64,000 bases of DNA from Bog-532 sp963833835 (GCA_963833835.1 CAWHZI010000004.1:306419-370418); one strand, 5' to 3'; positions 8,168 to 18,096 are shown, counted from the stretch's first letter. Program-made: numbers and translations. The notes: generated by a model not told the origin, from the letters alone.

Positions 8168-10576
8168 GTGCCGTGTCAGCATGCCGCGCCGGGCGCCCGC
8201 GTCCGGGTGACGGTCACTCTCGCCATCGTCGCCGCCTTCCTGGCGGTGGCCAGCGCCTGCATGCTGGCGTCGGCCCCGGCCGCCAGGGCAGCGGAAACCA
8301 CGGGCTCAGCGTCGTCCCAGCCGGCGGTCTCGTCTCAGCCAGCGGTCTCGGTGGTCATCGATTCGGTCAGCCCGCAGACGGCCAAGCCGAACAGTACGGT
8401 GACCGTAACCGGCACGGCCACGAACACGTCGCACGGCTCGGTGCCGGACGTGTCGGTCGTCCTCCGGTCGTCGGCCTCCGCGCTGGCCAGCCGGGACGAT
8501 CTGGCCTCCTACGCCCGGGGCGCACTGGCCGCGGACACCCCGGTGGGGACCCCGGTCGCGGTGGCCAGCAGCCTGGCCGCCGGGACCACGGCCCACTGGA
8601 AGCTGTCGCTGTCGGTGCGGTCCATCGGGATCAACCAGTTCGGCGTGTACCCGCTGGCCGTGCAGGCGCGGGACGCGGCCGGCGTGACCGTCGGCATCCA
8701 GCGCACCTTCCTGCCGTACTGGCCGGGAGCCTCGGCAGCCGGCGTCAGCAAGCCGCTGCGGATCGCCTGGATCTGGCCCCTGATCAACCCGCCTCAGCAG
8801 GGCATCTGCACCGCGCTGACCAGTAACAGCCTGGCCGCCAGCGTGGCGCCCGGCGGACGGCTCGCCACCCTGCTCAACGTCGGCTCGTCCTACGCGACCA
8901 GGGCCGACCTGACCTGGTCGGTGGACCCCGGCCTGCTGAGCAGCGTCTCTACCATGACGCGCTCGTACCAGGTGGGGGCCAGTACTGCCTGCGACGGCGG
9001 CGTGAGCCATCACGCCAGCACCGCGGCGACCCAGTGGCTGTCCGGTGTGCGGGCGGCCGCCGCGGGCCAGCCGATGTTCACCACCCCGTACGACGACGTC
9101 GACGTGGCCGCGCTCACCCACCAGGGCCTCGACACCGACCTGCGGACCGCCTATGGCCTGGCCGGGTCGACCGCGAGCGCCCTGCTGGGGGAGTCCTACC
9201 AGTCGACCTCGATCGCCTGGCCGACGGACGGGCTGGCCGATTCGAGCGTGCTCGGCAACCTGGCCGTGAACGGCATCAGCACGACGGTGCTGGCCAGCAG
9301 CGAGATGCCGGCCACGGGCGCGGTGTCCACCGCGGACGACGCGGTGACCAGCACTCCGACTCCGGCGGGGACGACGATGAAGGTACTGCTGGCCGACTCC
9401 ACGCTGACCAGCGTGCTCGGCTCGGCGACGTCATCGGCGGGCAGCGCCTTCGCGGTCAGCCAGCAGTTCCTGGCCGAGACCGCGATGATCGAGGCCGAGG
9501 ACCCCCAGATGGCCCGGTCGGTGGTGGTCGCGCCGCCGCGGGAGTGGGATCCGTCGCCCGCTCTGGCCGACGATCTGCTCGGCGAGACGACGTCGACTCC
9601 CTGGCTGTCCCCGGACACGCTGTCCGGGCTGGCCTCCTCGGCGGCCAGCACCAGCCAGGCGCAACGCCAGGCGCCGCCGGACAACCAGGTCAGTCCCAGC
9701 GAGCTGACCGGGACCTACCTCAAGAAGGTGGGGCAGCTCGACGCCGGCCTGCGGTCGTTCAAGAGCATCCTGGCCCAGCCCCAGGCGAAATACCTGGCCC
9801 AGCTGAGCGGGGGCGTGGCCGCCACGGAGTCGTCGGCCTGGCGAGGCAGCCCCGCCGCCCGGAAAGCCGGAACGGCCATGCTGAGCCGGGTGTCCGGTTA
9901 CCTGGCCGACGTTGACCGGAAGGTGCAGATCATCAATTCGGGCCGGGCGACCCTGGTCGGGTCGTCCGGGTCGTTGCCGGTGTCGATCGAGAACGGGTTG
10001 CGGGTGGCCATTCAGGTCCGGCTGCAGGCCACCGAGCCGCCCGTCAGCCGGCTGACCGTTTCCGGCTACACACCGAAGGGCTTGATAACGGTGGGTGCCG
10101 GGCAGACGGAGACGGTCCGGGTCGCGGTCCACTCCGGCGCGGTCGGCAACACCACCATGCAGCTGCGCCTCTACGGCAAGGACGGCCGGCCGCTGTCCAA
10201 CGGTCCGGTGGCCCTGAGCGTGCAGTCCACCCAGTTCGGGAGCACGCTGCTGATCATCATCTTCGTTGCGCTGGGCGTGCTCGTGCTGACCGCGATCGCC
10301 CGGGCGATCCGGCGCGGCCTGCGCGACACTCCCGGTGGCCCGGGAGACGGCGCCGCGGGGGACGGTGACGGGGACAACCCCCCGCCGGGCGCTGCGGCCA
10401 ACGCTTCCGCCGACGTGCCGGACGGCGGCGACGAGGCAGAACGATCACCGGCAATGCCCTTTGAGGCCGGCGGAGACGCTACCGTCGAAACAGGCAACGA
10501 CGCCACCGAGTCCCGCTACCCACCGGAGGCCCCGGATGACCACGCCCGAGCACGAGACTGGGCCAGGTACGCCTGA
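8168..10576 (+). CDS. DUF6049 family secreted/membrane protein
   Basis: An 802-residue envelope protein of unknown function, always found between cca and murJ in actinomycetes as far as I know. It has a signal peptide at about residues 10-40 (hydrophobic core, then ASAPAARAAE), a large extracytoplasmic domain, and one C-terminal membrane helix at about 690-713 followed by an Arg-rich stop-transfer sequence and an acidic, disordered cytoplasmic tail. The GTG at 8168 gives the most plausible signal peptide; the frame is open back to 8111. Position next to murJ suggests a role in cell-wall assembly, but that is inference. Confidence 0.85.
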   Translation: MPCQHAAPGARVRVTVTLAIVAAFLAVASACMLASAPAARAAETTGSASSQPAVSSQPAVSVVIDSVSPQTAKPNSTVTVTGTATNTSHGSVPDVSVVLRSSASALASRDDLASYARGALAADTPVGTPVAVASSLAAGTTAHWKLSLSVRSIGINQFGVYPLAVQARDAAGVTVGIQRTFLPYWPGASAAGVSKPLRIAWIWPLINPPQQGICTALTSNSLAASVAPGGRLATLLNVGSSYATRADLTWSVDPGLLSSVSTMTRSYQVGASTACDGGVSHHASTAATQWLSGVRAAAAGQPMFTTPYDDVDVAALTHQGLDTDLRTAYGLAGSTASALLGESYQSTSIAWPTDGLADSSVLGNLAVNGISTTVLASSEMPATGAVSTADDAVTSTPTPAGTTMKVLLADSTLTSVLGSATSSAGSAFAVSQQFLAETAMIEAEDPQMARSVVVAPPREWDPSPALADDLLGETTSTPWLSPDTLSGLASSAASTSQAQRQAPPDNQVSPSELTGTYLKKVGQLDAGLRSFKSILAQPQAKYLAQLSGGVAATESSAWRGSPAARKAGTAMLSRVSGYLADVDRKVQIINSGRATLVGSSGSLPVSIENGLRVAIQVRLQATEPPVSRLTVSGYTPKGLITVGAGQTETVRVAVHSGAVGNTTMQLRLYGKDGRPLSNGPVALSVQSTQFGSTLLIIIFVALGVLVLTAIARAIRRGLRDTPGGPGDGAAGDGDGDNPPPGAAANASADVPDGGDEAERSPAMPFEAGGDATVETGNDATESRYPPEAPDDHARARDWARYA

Positions 10577-10633
10577 CCCCAGGCTCCACGCTGGCGCGGA
10601 CGGCCGCCGGCGATCCCAGCGCGCGGCGGCGAC

Positions 10634-13237
10634 GTGAGCAACCGCTACCCCGGTGACGAGCCGGGCCGGACCTACCAGTACCCATCCTGGCCCGAGGACG
10701 GCCACGAGCGGGAACGGGAGCCCGATCCCAGCGCCTGGGCGGCCGATCCGGCCGAGCCGGCCGGCTCCGTGGGCGAACCTGGGCCGCCGGCGTACCGGCC
10801 CGTCGACCCGGACGAGCCCGGACCGCCCTACCCGCCGGATCAGTCCTACCGCCCGGACCGGCCCCAGCCCACCTTCCGGCCCGCCCCCGGCCAGCACGCC
10901 CTGGGCGAGCGCGATCCCGGCCAGCACGATCCCGGTCAGCGCGATCCTGCGTACCCGGACGGCGGGTTCTACGAGGCACCCGGAAACGGCTACCGCGACT
11001 TCCCGGACGACCCGCCGCGCCGGCCTGTGACGAACTACCGCAGCCCGACGACCTGGAGCGGGCCGCCCACCCCGCCCCCGACGGAGCCGCCGCGCGGCCG
11101 GCATGAGCCGGACGCCCCCGTCGAAGGCCGCCGGGACCCGGGTGGCTGGTACCAGGCCACCCCGGAGAGTCCTGCGCCACCCCGGCGGCCGGCCGAGCCG
11201 CCGCGACCCCCTGAGCCGGTCCGGGCCGCCGAGCCGGTACGGGTGGCTGAGCCGACGCGAGCCGACGAGCCAGCTAACGCTAGCCAGGCGCCGGATGAGC
11301 GGGCCTGGTGGGACGACGCCTTCCAGCCGTCCACCGGCGGGCCGCCCGCCGCTGGCGGCCGCGCCCTGCCCTCCGGCGCGCGGGGAACGGCCACGCCGGC
11401 CGCTGCGCCGGCGCCGCCCCGGCGCCCGCGCCCGGCCTCGGCTCAGGGCTACGGCGTACCTCCGGGTGACCTGACCCAGCCGATTTCGATCTATCAGCCG
11501 CAGCCGCGGTTCGTCCCCAACCCCTACCAGGCCGAGGACACCTACCTCGACGTGGCCGTCGAGGAGACCTCCCTCGACCTGCTGCATCCGATCCGGCCCG
11601 AACGGCCCGCCGGGACCAACCTGGTCCGGACCACCGGGTCGATGGCGCTGGGCACCCTGCTCTCCCGGATCACCGGGTTCCTGCGCACGTTCGTGTTTGT
11701 GCTCGCGCTCGGCACCACCAGCCTGGCCAACGCCTACAACAACGCCAACACGATCCCGAACGCGGTCTACGACGTCATGATCGGCGGAGTCCTGACCAGC
11801 GTGGTGGTGCCGCTGCTGGTCAAGGCGGCCCAGGACCACCGCGACAGCGGCGAGGCCTACAGCCAGCGGATGTTCACCCTCACCGTGCTGGCCCTCGGCA
11901 GCGTGACGATCGTGGCCACGGTCGCGGCCGGCCTGCTGGTGGACCTGTATGCCGGATCGATCCACGGCACCGAGCACCAGCTCATGGTGGTGTTCGCCTA
12001 CTTCTTCATCCCGCAGATCTTCTTCTACGGGCTCAGCTCGCTGATGGGCGCGATCCTGAACACCAGGAACAGCTTCGCCGCGCCGATGTGGACCCCGATC
12101 ATCAACAACGTCATCGTGATCGTGGTCGGCCTGCTGTTCGTGGTCATGGTGGGCCTGGACAAAACCACCGGCAACGTGCCCACGGTCGGCGTCGTGCTGC
12201 TCGGTGTGGGCACCACACTGGGCATCATCGTCCAGACCCTGGCCCTGATCCCGTCCCTGCGCCGGGTCGGCTTCCAGTGGCACCCCCGGTTCGACTTCCG
12301 CCGGACCGAGCTGTCCGAGATCGGCCGGATGGCGATATGGATGTTCGGCTACGTGATCTCCACCCAGATCACGTTCATCGTGACCACGAGGTTGGCCAAC
12401 TCGGCCAGCCTGCACGTCGCGGACGCCGGTGTCTCCGCGTACAACTACTCGTACGCGCTGTTCCTGCTGCCGTACGCCATCATCGGGGTCTCGGTCACCA
12501 CCGCCCTGCTGCCGCGCATGAGCAAGAACGCCGCCGAAGGACGATTCCAGCAGGTCAGCGACGACTTCTCCTACAGCATCCGGTTGTCTTCGGTGATCCT
12601 GGTCCCGGCCGCGCTGCTGCTCGCGGTGCTGGGGCCAGCGCTGTGCGAGTTCCTGTTCGCCCACGGCAGCACGAGCACTGCGGGCGCGAGGTACATCGGC
12701 GAGGCGTTCGCCGCGTTCTCCCTCGGCCTTTTGCCGTTCGTCATCTTCCAGCTACTGCTGCGGGTGTTCTACGCCATGCACGACAGCCGGACCCCGGCCA
12801 TCATCGGGTTCCTGACCACGGCCGCCACCGTGATCGGGAACCTGGTCGTGCTGGTCATCCTGCCGCCCGGCCAGCTGGTGATCGGCATGGCCTTCGTCTA
12901 CGGGCTGACCAGCGTGTTCAGCGCGGCGATCGCTTGGCGGCTGCTGAACCGGCAGGTCGGCAGCCTGGACGGCCGGCTGGTGACCCGCAGCTTGGTGCGC
13001 ATGCACGTGGCGACGATCCCGGCCGTGATCTTCGCGCTCGTGGTCAGTCTCGGCGTCGGCTCGGTGCTGCAGGCCGGGCCGCTGTACGGGCTCATCGTGT
13101 CGCTGCTGGGCGGAGGCGGCGCGCTGCTGCTCTACGTCATCGTGGCCAAGGCCCTGCACGTGGAGGAACTGAGTCAGCTAATGCGGATGGTGGGCGGCCG
13201 GTTCGGCCGCGGCCCGCAGGGAAGCCCGGCCCGGTGA
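10634..13237 (+). CDS. murJ: Lipid II flippase MurJ (MviN)
   Basis: Flips lipid II across the membrane for peptidoglycan synthesis. The protein has 867 residues: a Pro/Arg/Asp-rich disordered cytoplasmic N-terminus of about 330 residues, then the MATE-like membrane domain with about 14 helices starting at GSMALGTLLSRITGFLRT. The long N-terminal extension is common in actinomycete MurJ. In Mycobacterium tuberculosis the same gene continues into a pseudokinase domain; here that domain is a separate gene immediately downstream (13497). The start is GTG 10634, 57 bp after the DUF6049 gene. Confidence 0.94.
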   Translation: MSNRYPGDEPGRTYQYPSWPEDGHEREREPDPSAWAADPAEPAGSVGEPGPPAYRPVDPDEPGPPYPPDQSYRPDRPQPTFRPAPGQHALGERDPGQHDPGQRDPAYPDGGFYEAPGNGYRDFPDDPPRRPVTNYRSPTTWSGPPTPPPTEPPRGRHEPDAPVEGRRDPGGWYQATPESPAPPRRPAEPPRPPEPVRAAEPVRVAEPTRADEPANASQAPDERAWWDDAFQPSTGGPPAAGGRALPSGARGTATPAAAPAPPRRPRPASAQGYGVPPGDLTQPISIYQPQPRFVPNPYQAEDTYLDVAVEETSLDLLHPIRPERPAGTNLVRTTGSMALGTLLSRITGFLRTFVFVLALGTTSLANAYNNANTIPNAVYDVMIGGVLTSVVVPLLVKAAQDHRDSGEAYSQRMFTLTVLALGSVTIVATVAAGLLVDLYAGSIHGTEHQLMVVFAYFFIPQIFFYGLSSLMGAILNTRNSFAAPMWTPIINNVIVIVVGLLFVVMVGLDKTTGNVPTVGVVLLGVGTTLGIIVQTLALIPSLRRVGFQWHPRFDFRRTELSEIGRMAIWMFGYVISTQITFIVTTRLANSASLHVADAGVSAYNYSYALFLLPYAIIGVSVTTALLPRMSKNAAEGRFQQVSDDFSYSIRLSSVILVPAALLLAVLGPALCEFLFAHGSTSTAGARYIGEAFAAFSLGLLPFVIFQLLLRVFYAMHDSRTPAIIGFLTTAATVIGNLVVLVILPPGQLVIGMAFVYGLTSVFSAAIAWRLLNRQVGSLDGRLVTRSLVRMHVATIPAVIFALVVSLGVGSVLQAGPLYGLIVSLLGGGGALLLYVIVAKALHVEELSQLMRMVGGRFGRGPQGSPAR

Positions 13238-13496
13238 TGCGTATGCCAGGTGTCCAGTGCATGTCAAGGCCATGGCCGGCCTGGGATGTGCGGCCCGGAC
13301 GTGGGATCATAGATATGAGAGTTTGACGCCAATCGCGTATAACGGTTTACACGGGGCCGTTCGCTCGTAGCCCTGATGGCAGGGCAAAGCGTCTTACCAT
13401 TAGGGACACCGACCGCGCTGTGGGGGATAACTCCGCCGATCCGCTGGGGACCTGGAAGGAGGGTCGAGAGCCAGTCCTGCTCTTGACGGGTGACGC

Positions 13497-15074
13497 ATGA
13501 GCACATACACCTCTGAACCGGGAACCAGGCTGGCAGGCCGCTACCGCCTCGAGGATCAGGTTGACGCGGGCGGTGGCTGGGCGCTGTGGAAGGCGATCGA
13601 CGAGATCCTGGCCCGCGCCGTCACCGTCCTGATGTTCGCGGAGAACTTCCCGCGCGTCCGGGAGGCGGTCACCGCGGCCCGGGCCGCCAGCCGCCTGAAC
13701 GACTCACGCCTGTCGCAGGTGTTCGACGTCGACGACTCGGGCGAGCGGGCCTACATCGTCATGGAGTGGGTGGCCGGCGAGTCGCTGGCCGACATGCTCA
13801 GCGACGGTCCGCTGGATCCACCCTGGGCGGCCGCTCTCGTGGCTGAAGCGGCCCAGGCCATCTCCGTGGCCCACGCGGCCGGCCTGGCCCACCTCCGGCT
13901 GGTCCCCGGCTCGCTGCGCTGGACATCCGGCGGCGGGGCGAAGATCACCGGCCTGGGTATGGACGCCGCCATCGCGGGCGCAGGTACCGGCGAAGACGGC
14001 GCCGAGGACCCCGCGGTGGTGGACACCCGCCACCTGGCCTGGCTGATGTACGCCGCGGTGACCGGTTACTGGCCGGGTCCCCAGGACACCGGGCTGCCGC
14101 CCGCCCCCACCATCGACGGGTCGGTCTGCACGCCGCGGCAGGTGTCCGCGGGCGTGCCCGCCAGCGTCGACTCGATCATCTCCCAGGGCATGTTCGGCCG
14201 GCAGGCGCGCAACGGCCAGACGATCAGCACCCCGCTGGAGTTCGCGGACGCGCTGGCCGAGGTCGCGGCGCCCGCGGTGCCGACCCCGGTGCCGTTCGAC
14301 GAGGTTGAGCAGACCACCTGGAATGCCGGCGGCGGCCAGGCGGCCCGGTACAACAGTCCCCCGGCCGACCCGCCACCGTGGAGCGTGCCCGGGGCGGGTG
14401 CACCCCGGGCGGTTCACGGCGGTCAGGGTGGCCGGCCCGGACGCGGTGGCCGGCCGCGGTCCAGTGGCGCGGCCAAAGCCCTGGTCAGCGCGCTGGTTGT
14501 GATCGTTCTGGTGGCCGTGGCCGCGGTGGTCTATGCGTTCAGCCACTCGTCGACGGGCGGCGGCGGCACCAAGGCCAGCAGCGGCGGTACCGGTAGCGTC
14601 AGCAAGTCCGCCAGCCCGTCCACCGCGTCCAGCGTGGTGCTGAAGCCGGTCAGCGCCACCTCCGTCGACAACCCGGGCGAGGCGGCTGCGGTGATCGACA
14701 GCAGCCCCACCACCGACTGGCACTCGCAGTTCTACATCGGCAACCCGGTCTTCGGGGGCCTCAAGAAGGGCACCGGCCTGCTGCTCGACATGGGGACGCA
14801 GGTCAAGCTGAGCCAGGTCGACGTCCAGTTCGGCAGCACCTGCTGCACATCGATTCACATTGACCTGGGCAACTCGGACAGCCCGGCCTCGGAGAGCGGC
14901 TTCAGCACGGTGGCCAGCTCGACCAAGGCGGTGGCGACGACCACGTTCAGCGTGAGCAGCTCAGCCAAGGGCCGTTACGTACTGCTCTGGTTCACCAGCC
15001 TGCCTCCCCTGCAGGGGAACTCGAACGAATATGAGGCCCAGGTCTACAACGTGGTCGTGCGCGGGTCCAGCTGA
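13497..15074 (+). CDS. Membrane-anchored protein pseudokinase (MviN C-terminal-type)
   Basis: A 525-residue protein with a kinase-fold domain at about 15-260, one membrane helix at about 329-348 and an extracellular discoidin/galactose-binding-like domain at about 390-525. It should be catalytically dead. The VAIK-type lysine is replaced (RAVTVLMFA), the HRD motif reads HLRLVPGSL, and the DFG position reads ITGLGMD. This is the architecture of the C-terminal half of M. tuberculosis MviN, where the phosphorylated pseudokinase recruits the FHA protein FhaA. Here it probably partners MurJ in trans. It is followed 17 bp later by the sigma factor gene. Confidence 0.9.
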   Translation: MSTYTSEPGTRLAGRYRLEDQVDAGGGWALWKAIDEILARAVTVLMFAENFPRVREAVTAARAASRLNDSRLSQVFDVDDSGERAYIVMEWVAGESLADMLSDGPLDPPWAAALVAEAAQAISVAHAAGLAHLRLVPGSLRWTSGGGAKITGLGMDAAIAGAGTGEDGAEDPAVVDTRHLAWLMYAAVTGYWPGPQDTGLPPAPTIDGSVCTPRQVSAGVPASVDSIISQGMFGRQARNGQTISTPLEFADALAEVAAPAVPTPVPFDEVEQTTWNAGGGQAARYNSPPADPPPWSVPGAGAPRAVHGGQGGRPGRGGRPRSSGAAKALVSALVVIVLVAVAAVVYAFSHSSTGGGGTKASSGGTGSVSKSASPSTASSVVLKPVSATSVDNPGEAAAVIDSSPTTDWHSQFYIGNPVFGGLKKGTGLLLDMGTQVKLSQVDVQFGSTCCTSIHIDLGNSDSPASESGFSTVASSTKAVATTTFSVSSSAKGRYVLLWFTSLPPLQGNSNEYEAQVYNVVVRGSS

Positions 15075-15091
15075 AGCCCACTGGCCCACCC

Positions 15092-15763
15092 GTGACCGAC
15101 AGTAGCCTTCAGGCCCTTTCCGACGCTCAGCTCCTCGAGCGCCACCTCGAAGGCGATACCGAAGCCTTCGGGCTACTGTTCCTGCGGCACCGGGACCGGT
15201 TGTGGGCGGTCGCACTGCGGACGCTGTGCGACCCGGAGGAAGCGGCCGACGCCCTGCAGGAAGCGATGATCTCGGCGTTCCGCCGGGCGGGCGACTTCCG
15301 GGGCGACTCGGCCGTGACCACCTGGCTGCACCGCATCGTGGTCAACGCCTCGCTGGACCGGCTGCGCCGCAAGGCCGCCCACGCGGCCAGCTCGGTCGGG
15401 GACGAGGGCACCCTCGACCTGCTGGCCGCCCAGGGCCCCGCGCCCGCCACCATCGACCCGGCCAGCCTCAGGGACACGACCCTGGATGTGGAGGCCGCAC
15501 TGCGGCTCATCCCACCGGAGCAGCGGGCCGCGCTGGTCCTGGTCGACATGCTCGGGTACCCGGTGGCCGACGCCGCCGCGGTGCTGGAGATCTCGGTCGG
15601 GACGGTCAAGAGCCGGTGTGCCCGCGGCCGGGCCCGGCTGCTGCCGCACCTGGAGCACCTACGCGGGCGGGGTCTGGACCGCGGTCTTGGCGCAGAAGAC
15701 GGAAATTCACGGAACCGTACCGCCACCGGCAGCGTCTCACCTGGGCAGGGAGGAGATGGATGA
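15092..15763 (+). CDS. sigM: ECF RNA polymerase sigma factor SigM
   Basis: A 223-residue extracytoplasmic-function sigma factor. Region 2 runs from about 20 to 95, with DPEEAADALQEAMISAFRR and TTWLHRIVVNASLDRLRR. Region 4 (about 135-185) has LVLVDMLGYPVADAAAVL and VGTVKSRCARGRARL. The gene order pseudokinase-sigM-anti-sigma-trxB-trxA matches the sigM locus of actinobacteria. The start is GTG 15092. Its stop overlaps the anti-sigma start (ATGA), so the pair is translationally coupled. Confidence 0.93.
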   Translation: MTDSSLQALSDAQLLERHLEGDTEAFGLLFLRHRDRLWAVALRTLCDPEEAADALQEAMISAFRRAGDFRGDSAVTTWLHRIVVNASLDRLRRKAAHAASSVGDEGTLDLLAAQGPAPATIDPASLRDTTLDVEAALRLIPPEQRAALVLVDMLGYPVADAAAVLEISVGTVKSRCARGRARLLPHLEHLRGRGLDRGLGAEDGNSRNRTATGSVSPGQGGDG

Positions 15764-16695
15764 AGCGTCATTCGGCGCATGTGGACGCCAACGTCCTGGC
15801 TGAGCTCAGCGCAGGACTGATCAGCGGCAAGCGCGCAACCCGGATTCACGCCCACCTGGCGGGCTGCCAGCAGTGTGCGCGGCTGAGCGCGGGACTGACC
15901 GAGATCGCCGCCCTGCTGGCCTCGGTGCCTTCGCCGGCCATGCCGGAGTCGGTGACCAGGCAGCTGCAGGCGACGCTGACCCGGGAAGCGGCCGAGCGGT
16001 CCGCGCGGGTGACCGCGCCAGCCCAGGCCACCAGCGGTGGCGGATCAGATCGCGTGCTGCCTTTCCGCAGCGGCCCCGCCCGTGCTGGCACCGCCCGGGG
16101 CAACACGGTTGGAGATCGGCGAGGCTTCACCGGACCGGTGGCGGCGCGCGTTTTCGCCGCTGCGGCCGCGGCCTGTGTGGTGGCGGCGGGCGGCTACACG
16201 GTGGCCCAGCTCACCTCGGGCGGCTCGACGCCCTCCTCTGGCCACAATCAGGCGGGAGCAGTGGCGGGCTCGGGCGCGAGCAGCAGGCCCGCGGCGCTGC
16301 CCTTCATCGGCCTGACCCCGGCCCACGGGTCGGGCGGGGCGAACGTCCTGTCGTTCAAGGTGACCAACAGCGGCATCGAGTACCAGTCCGCGACCCTCAG
16401 CGCGCAGATCAAGGCCGAGCTGGGCCACGCGGCCGCGCTCGGGCCGGCCCGGTCGTCCGGAGCCAAGTTCCTGCACGCCCCCAGTGCCCAGCAGTACGCC
16501 TGCGTCATGGACGTGACCGGCGACATCGAGCCCGCGATGGTGGATTCGGCCCGCTACGACGGCAGCCCGGCCACCATCATCGCCCTGGCCCACGTGGGAA
16601 ATCAGCTCGGTCAGGCCTGGGTGGTGGGGCCGTCCTGCTCGGCCGATAACCCCGACATCCTGACTTACGTGAAGCTGCCCACATCCGGCGGCTGA
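15760..16695 (+). CDS. Anti-sigma factor for SigM (zinc-binding type)
   Basis: A 311-residue membrane protein. The N-terminal domain carries an HxxxCxxC motif (HLAGCQQC, about residues 33-40), the zinc-binding anti-sigma (ZAS) signature. A membrane helix follows at about 127-148, then an extracytoplasmic domain of about 160 residues. It presumably holds SigM inactive at the membrane. The start ATG 15760 has GGGAGGAG 4 nt upstream and overlaps the sigM stop. Confidence 0.9.
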   Translation: MKRHSAHVDANVLAELSAGLISGKRATRIHAHLAGCQQCARLSAGLTEIAALLASVPSPAMPESVTRQLQATLTREAAERSARVTAPAQATSGGGSDRVLPFRSGPARAGTARGNTVGDRRGFTGPVAARVFAAAAAACVVAAGGYTVAQLTSGGSTPSSGHNQAGAVAGSGASSRPAALPFIGLTPAHGSGGANVLSFKVTNSGIEYQSATLSAQIKAELGHAAALGPARSSGAKFLHAPSAQQYACVMDVTGDIEPAMVDSARYDGSPATIIALAHVGNQLGQAWVVGPSCSADNPDILTYVKLPTSGG

Positions 16696-16720
16696 CCGGC
16701 TTCTTCTCCCTGCTGCCTGC

Positions 16721-16748
16721 GGGAATCAAAGCACCCTAGGATCGGTTG
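16721..16748 (+). promoter_or_regulatory. Predicted sigma-R/SigH-type promoter of trxBA
   Basis: GGGAAT at 16721-16726, an 18-bp spacer, then GTTG at 16745-16748 match the disulfide-stress sigma factor consensus (GGGAAT-N18-GTT). The site ends 31 bp before the trxB start. Confidence 0.85.
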
Positions 16749-16779
16749 AATCCCGTGCAGTCAAGGAAGGGCAGCAAGA

Positions 16780-17712
16780 ATGACCGCCGTGCGCAACGTC
16801 ATCATCATCGGATCCGGTCCGTCCGGATACACCGCCGCGGTCTACGCGGCGCGCGCGCGGCTTGAGCCGCTCCTGTTCGAGGGCTCAGTGACCGCAGGCG
16901 GCGCGCTGATGCAGACCACGGACGTGGAGAACTTCCCTGGCTTCCCCGACGGCGTCCTCGGCCCCGAGCTGATGGAATCGCTGCGGAAGCAGGCCGAGCG
17001 GTTCGGCGCGGAGCTCGTCACCGACGATGTGGTGTCGGTCGACCTCACCGCCAATCCCAAGGTCGTGCGGACCACCGACGAGACCTACCTGGCCAAGTCG
17101 GTCATCATCGCCACCGGCTCGCGCTATCGCGAGCTGACCATCCCCGGCGAGAAGAAGCTCTCCGGGCACGGGGTTTCCTGGTGTGCCACCTGTGACGGTT
17201 TCTTCTTCCGTGAGCAGGACATCGCGGTCGTCGGCGGCGGTGACTCGGCCATGGAGGAAGCCACCTTCCTCACCCGGTTCGCCAAGTCGGTCACCGTCGT
17301 CCACCGGCGGGACACGCTCCGCGCGTCCAGGATCATGCAGGACCGGGCCTTCGACAACCCGAAGGTCAAGTTCCAGTGGGACAGCGAGCCGATTGAGGCG
17401 ATCGGTGACACCAAGCTGACCGGCCTGAAGGTGCGCAACGTCAAGACGGGCGCCGAAAGCGTGCTGCCGGTCAGCGGCCTGTTCATCGCCATCGGCCACG
17501 ACCCGCGCAGCGAGCTGTTCACCGGCCAGCTGGACATCGACGCAGAAGGCTACCTGCAGGTCCAGAGTCCCACCACTCAGACCAAAATCGACGGTGTGTT
17601 CGCCTGCGGCGACGTGGTCGACCACATCTATCGGCAGGCGGTCACCGCCGCCGGGTCCGGATGCGCCGCCGCCATCGACGCGGAGCGCTGGCTGGCCAGC
17701 CAGGAAGACTGA
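16780..17712 (+). CDS. trxB: Thioredoxin-disulfide reductase
   Basis: An FAD enzyme that reduces thioredoxin with NADPH. The protein has 310 residues, full length for the low-Mr bacterial type. The FAD motif IIGSGPSGYTAAVYAARA lies at the N-terminus, the redox-active CATC sits at about 135-138, the NADPH motif VVGGGDSAMEEA near 155, and the C-terminal FAD motif FACGDVVD near 275. It is transcribed with trxA 45 bp downstream, from a sigma-R-type promoter. Confidence 0.97.
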   Translation: MTAVRNVIIIGSGPSGYTAAVYAARARLEPLLFEGSVTAGGALMQTTDVENFPGFPDGVLGPELMESLRKQAERFGAELVTDDVVSVDLTANPKVVRTTDETYLAKSVIIATGSRYRELTIPGEKKLSGHGVSWCATCDGFFFREQDIAVVGGGDSAMEEATFLTRFAKSVTVVHRRDTLRASRIMQDRAFDNPKVKFQWDSEPIEAIGDTKLTGLKVRNVKTGAESVLPVSGLFIAIGHDPRSELFTGQLDIDAEGYLQVQSPTTQTKIDGVFACGDVVDHIYRQAVTAAGSGCAAAIDAERWLASQED

Positions 17713-17757
17713 TTTCCACCATCATCGATCGATCGAGAACGAGGGAAGTGAACGTTC

Positions 17758-18081
17758 GTGGGCGCGACCAAGGTAGTCACCGAGGCAACCTTCGACCAGG
17801 AAGTCCTGAAGAGCGACAAGCCGGTAGTCGTTGACTACTGGGCTGAGTGGTGCGGCCCCTGCCGCATGGTCGCTCCGGTCCTGGAGGAGATCGCGTCTGA
17901 GAACGCGGAGAAGATCCAGGTCGTCAAGCTCAACATCGACGAGAACCCGACCATCGCCCAGAAGTACGGCATCATGGCCATCCCGACCATGAACGTGTTC
18001 TCTGGGGGCCAGGTGGTCAAGCAGATCGTCGGGGCCAAGCCCAAGTCGGCCATGCTCAAGGAGCTCGCTGAGTTTCTGTAA
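17758..18081 (+). CDS. trxA: Thioredoxin
   Basis: A 107-residue thioredoxin with the active site WCGPC (cysteines 32 and 35) and the cis-proline loop IPTMNVF. Start GTG. It is the last gene of the trxBA pair and is followed by a long hairpin region. Confidence 0.97.
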   Translation: MGATKVVTEATFDQEVLKSDKPVVVDYWAEWCGPCRMVAPVLEEIASENAEKIQVVKLNIDENPTIAQKYGIMAIPTMNVFSGGQVVKQIVGAKPKSAMLKELAEFL

Positions 18082-18096
18082 GCAGTCCGCCGGCGT

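Noticed and set aside
10445..12664. 739-codon frame antisense to murJ
   Set aside because: Shadow frame; no motif, and the murJ frame is fully supported.
13322..13343. TTGACG...TATAAC promoter before the pseudokinase
   Set aside because: The spacer is only 9 bp, too short for a normal promoter.
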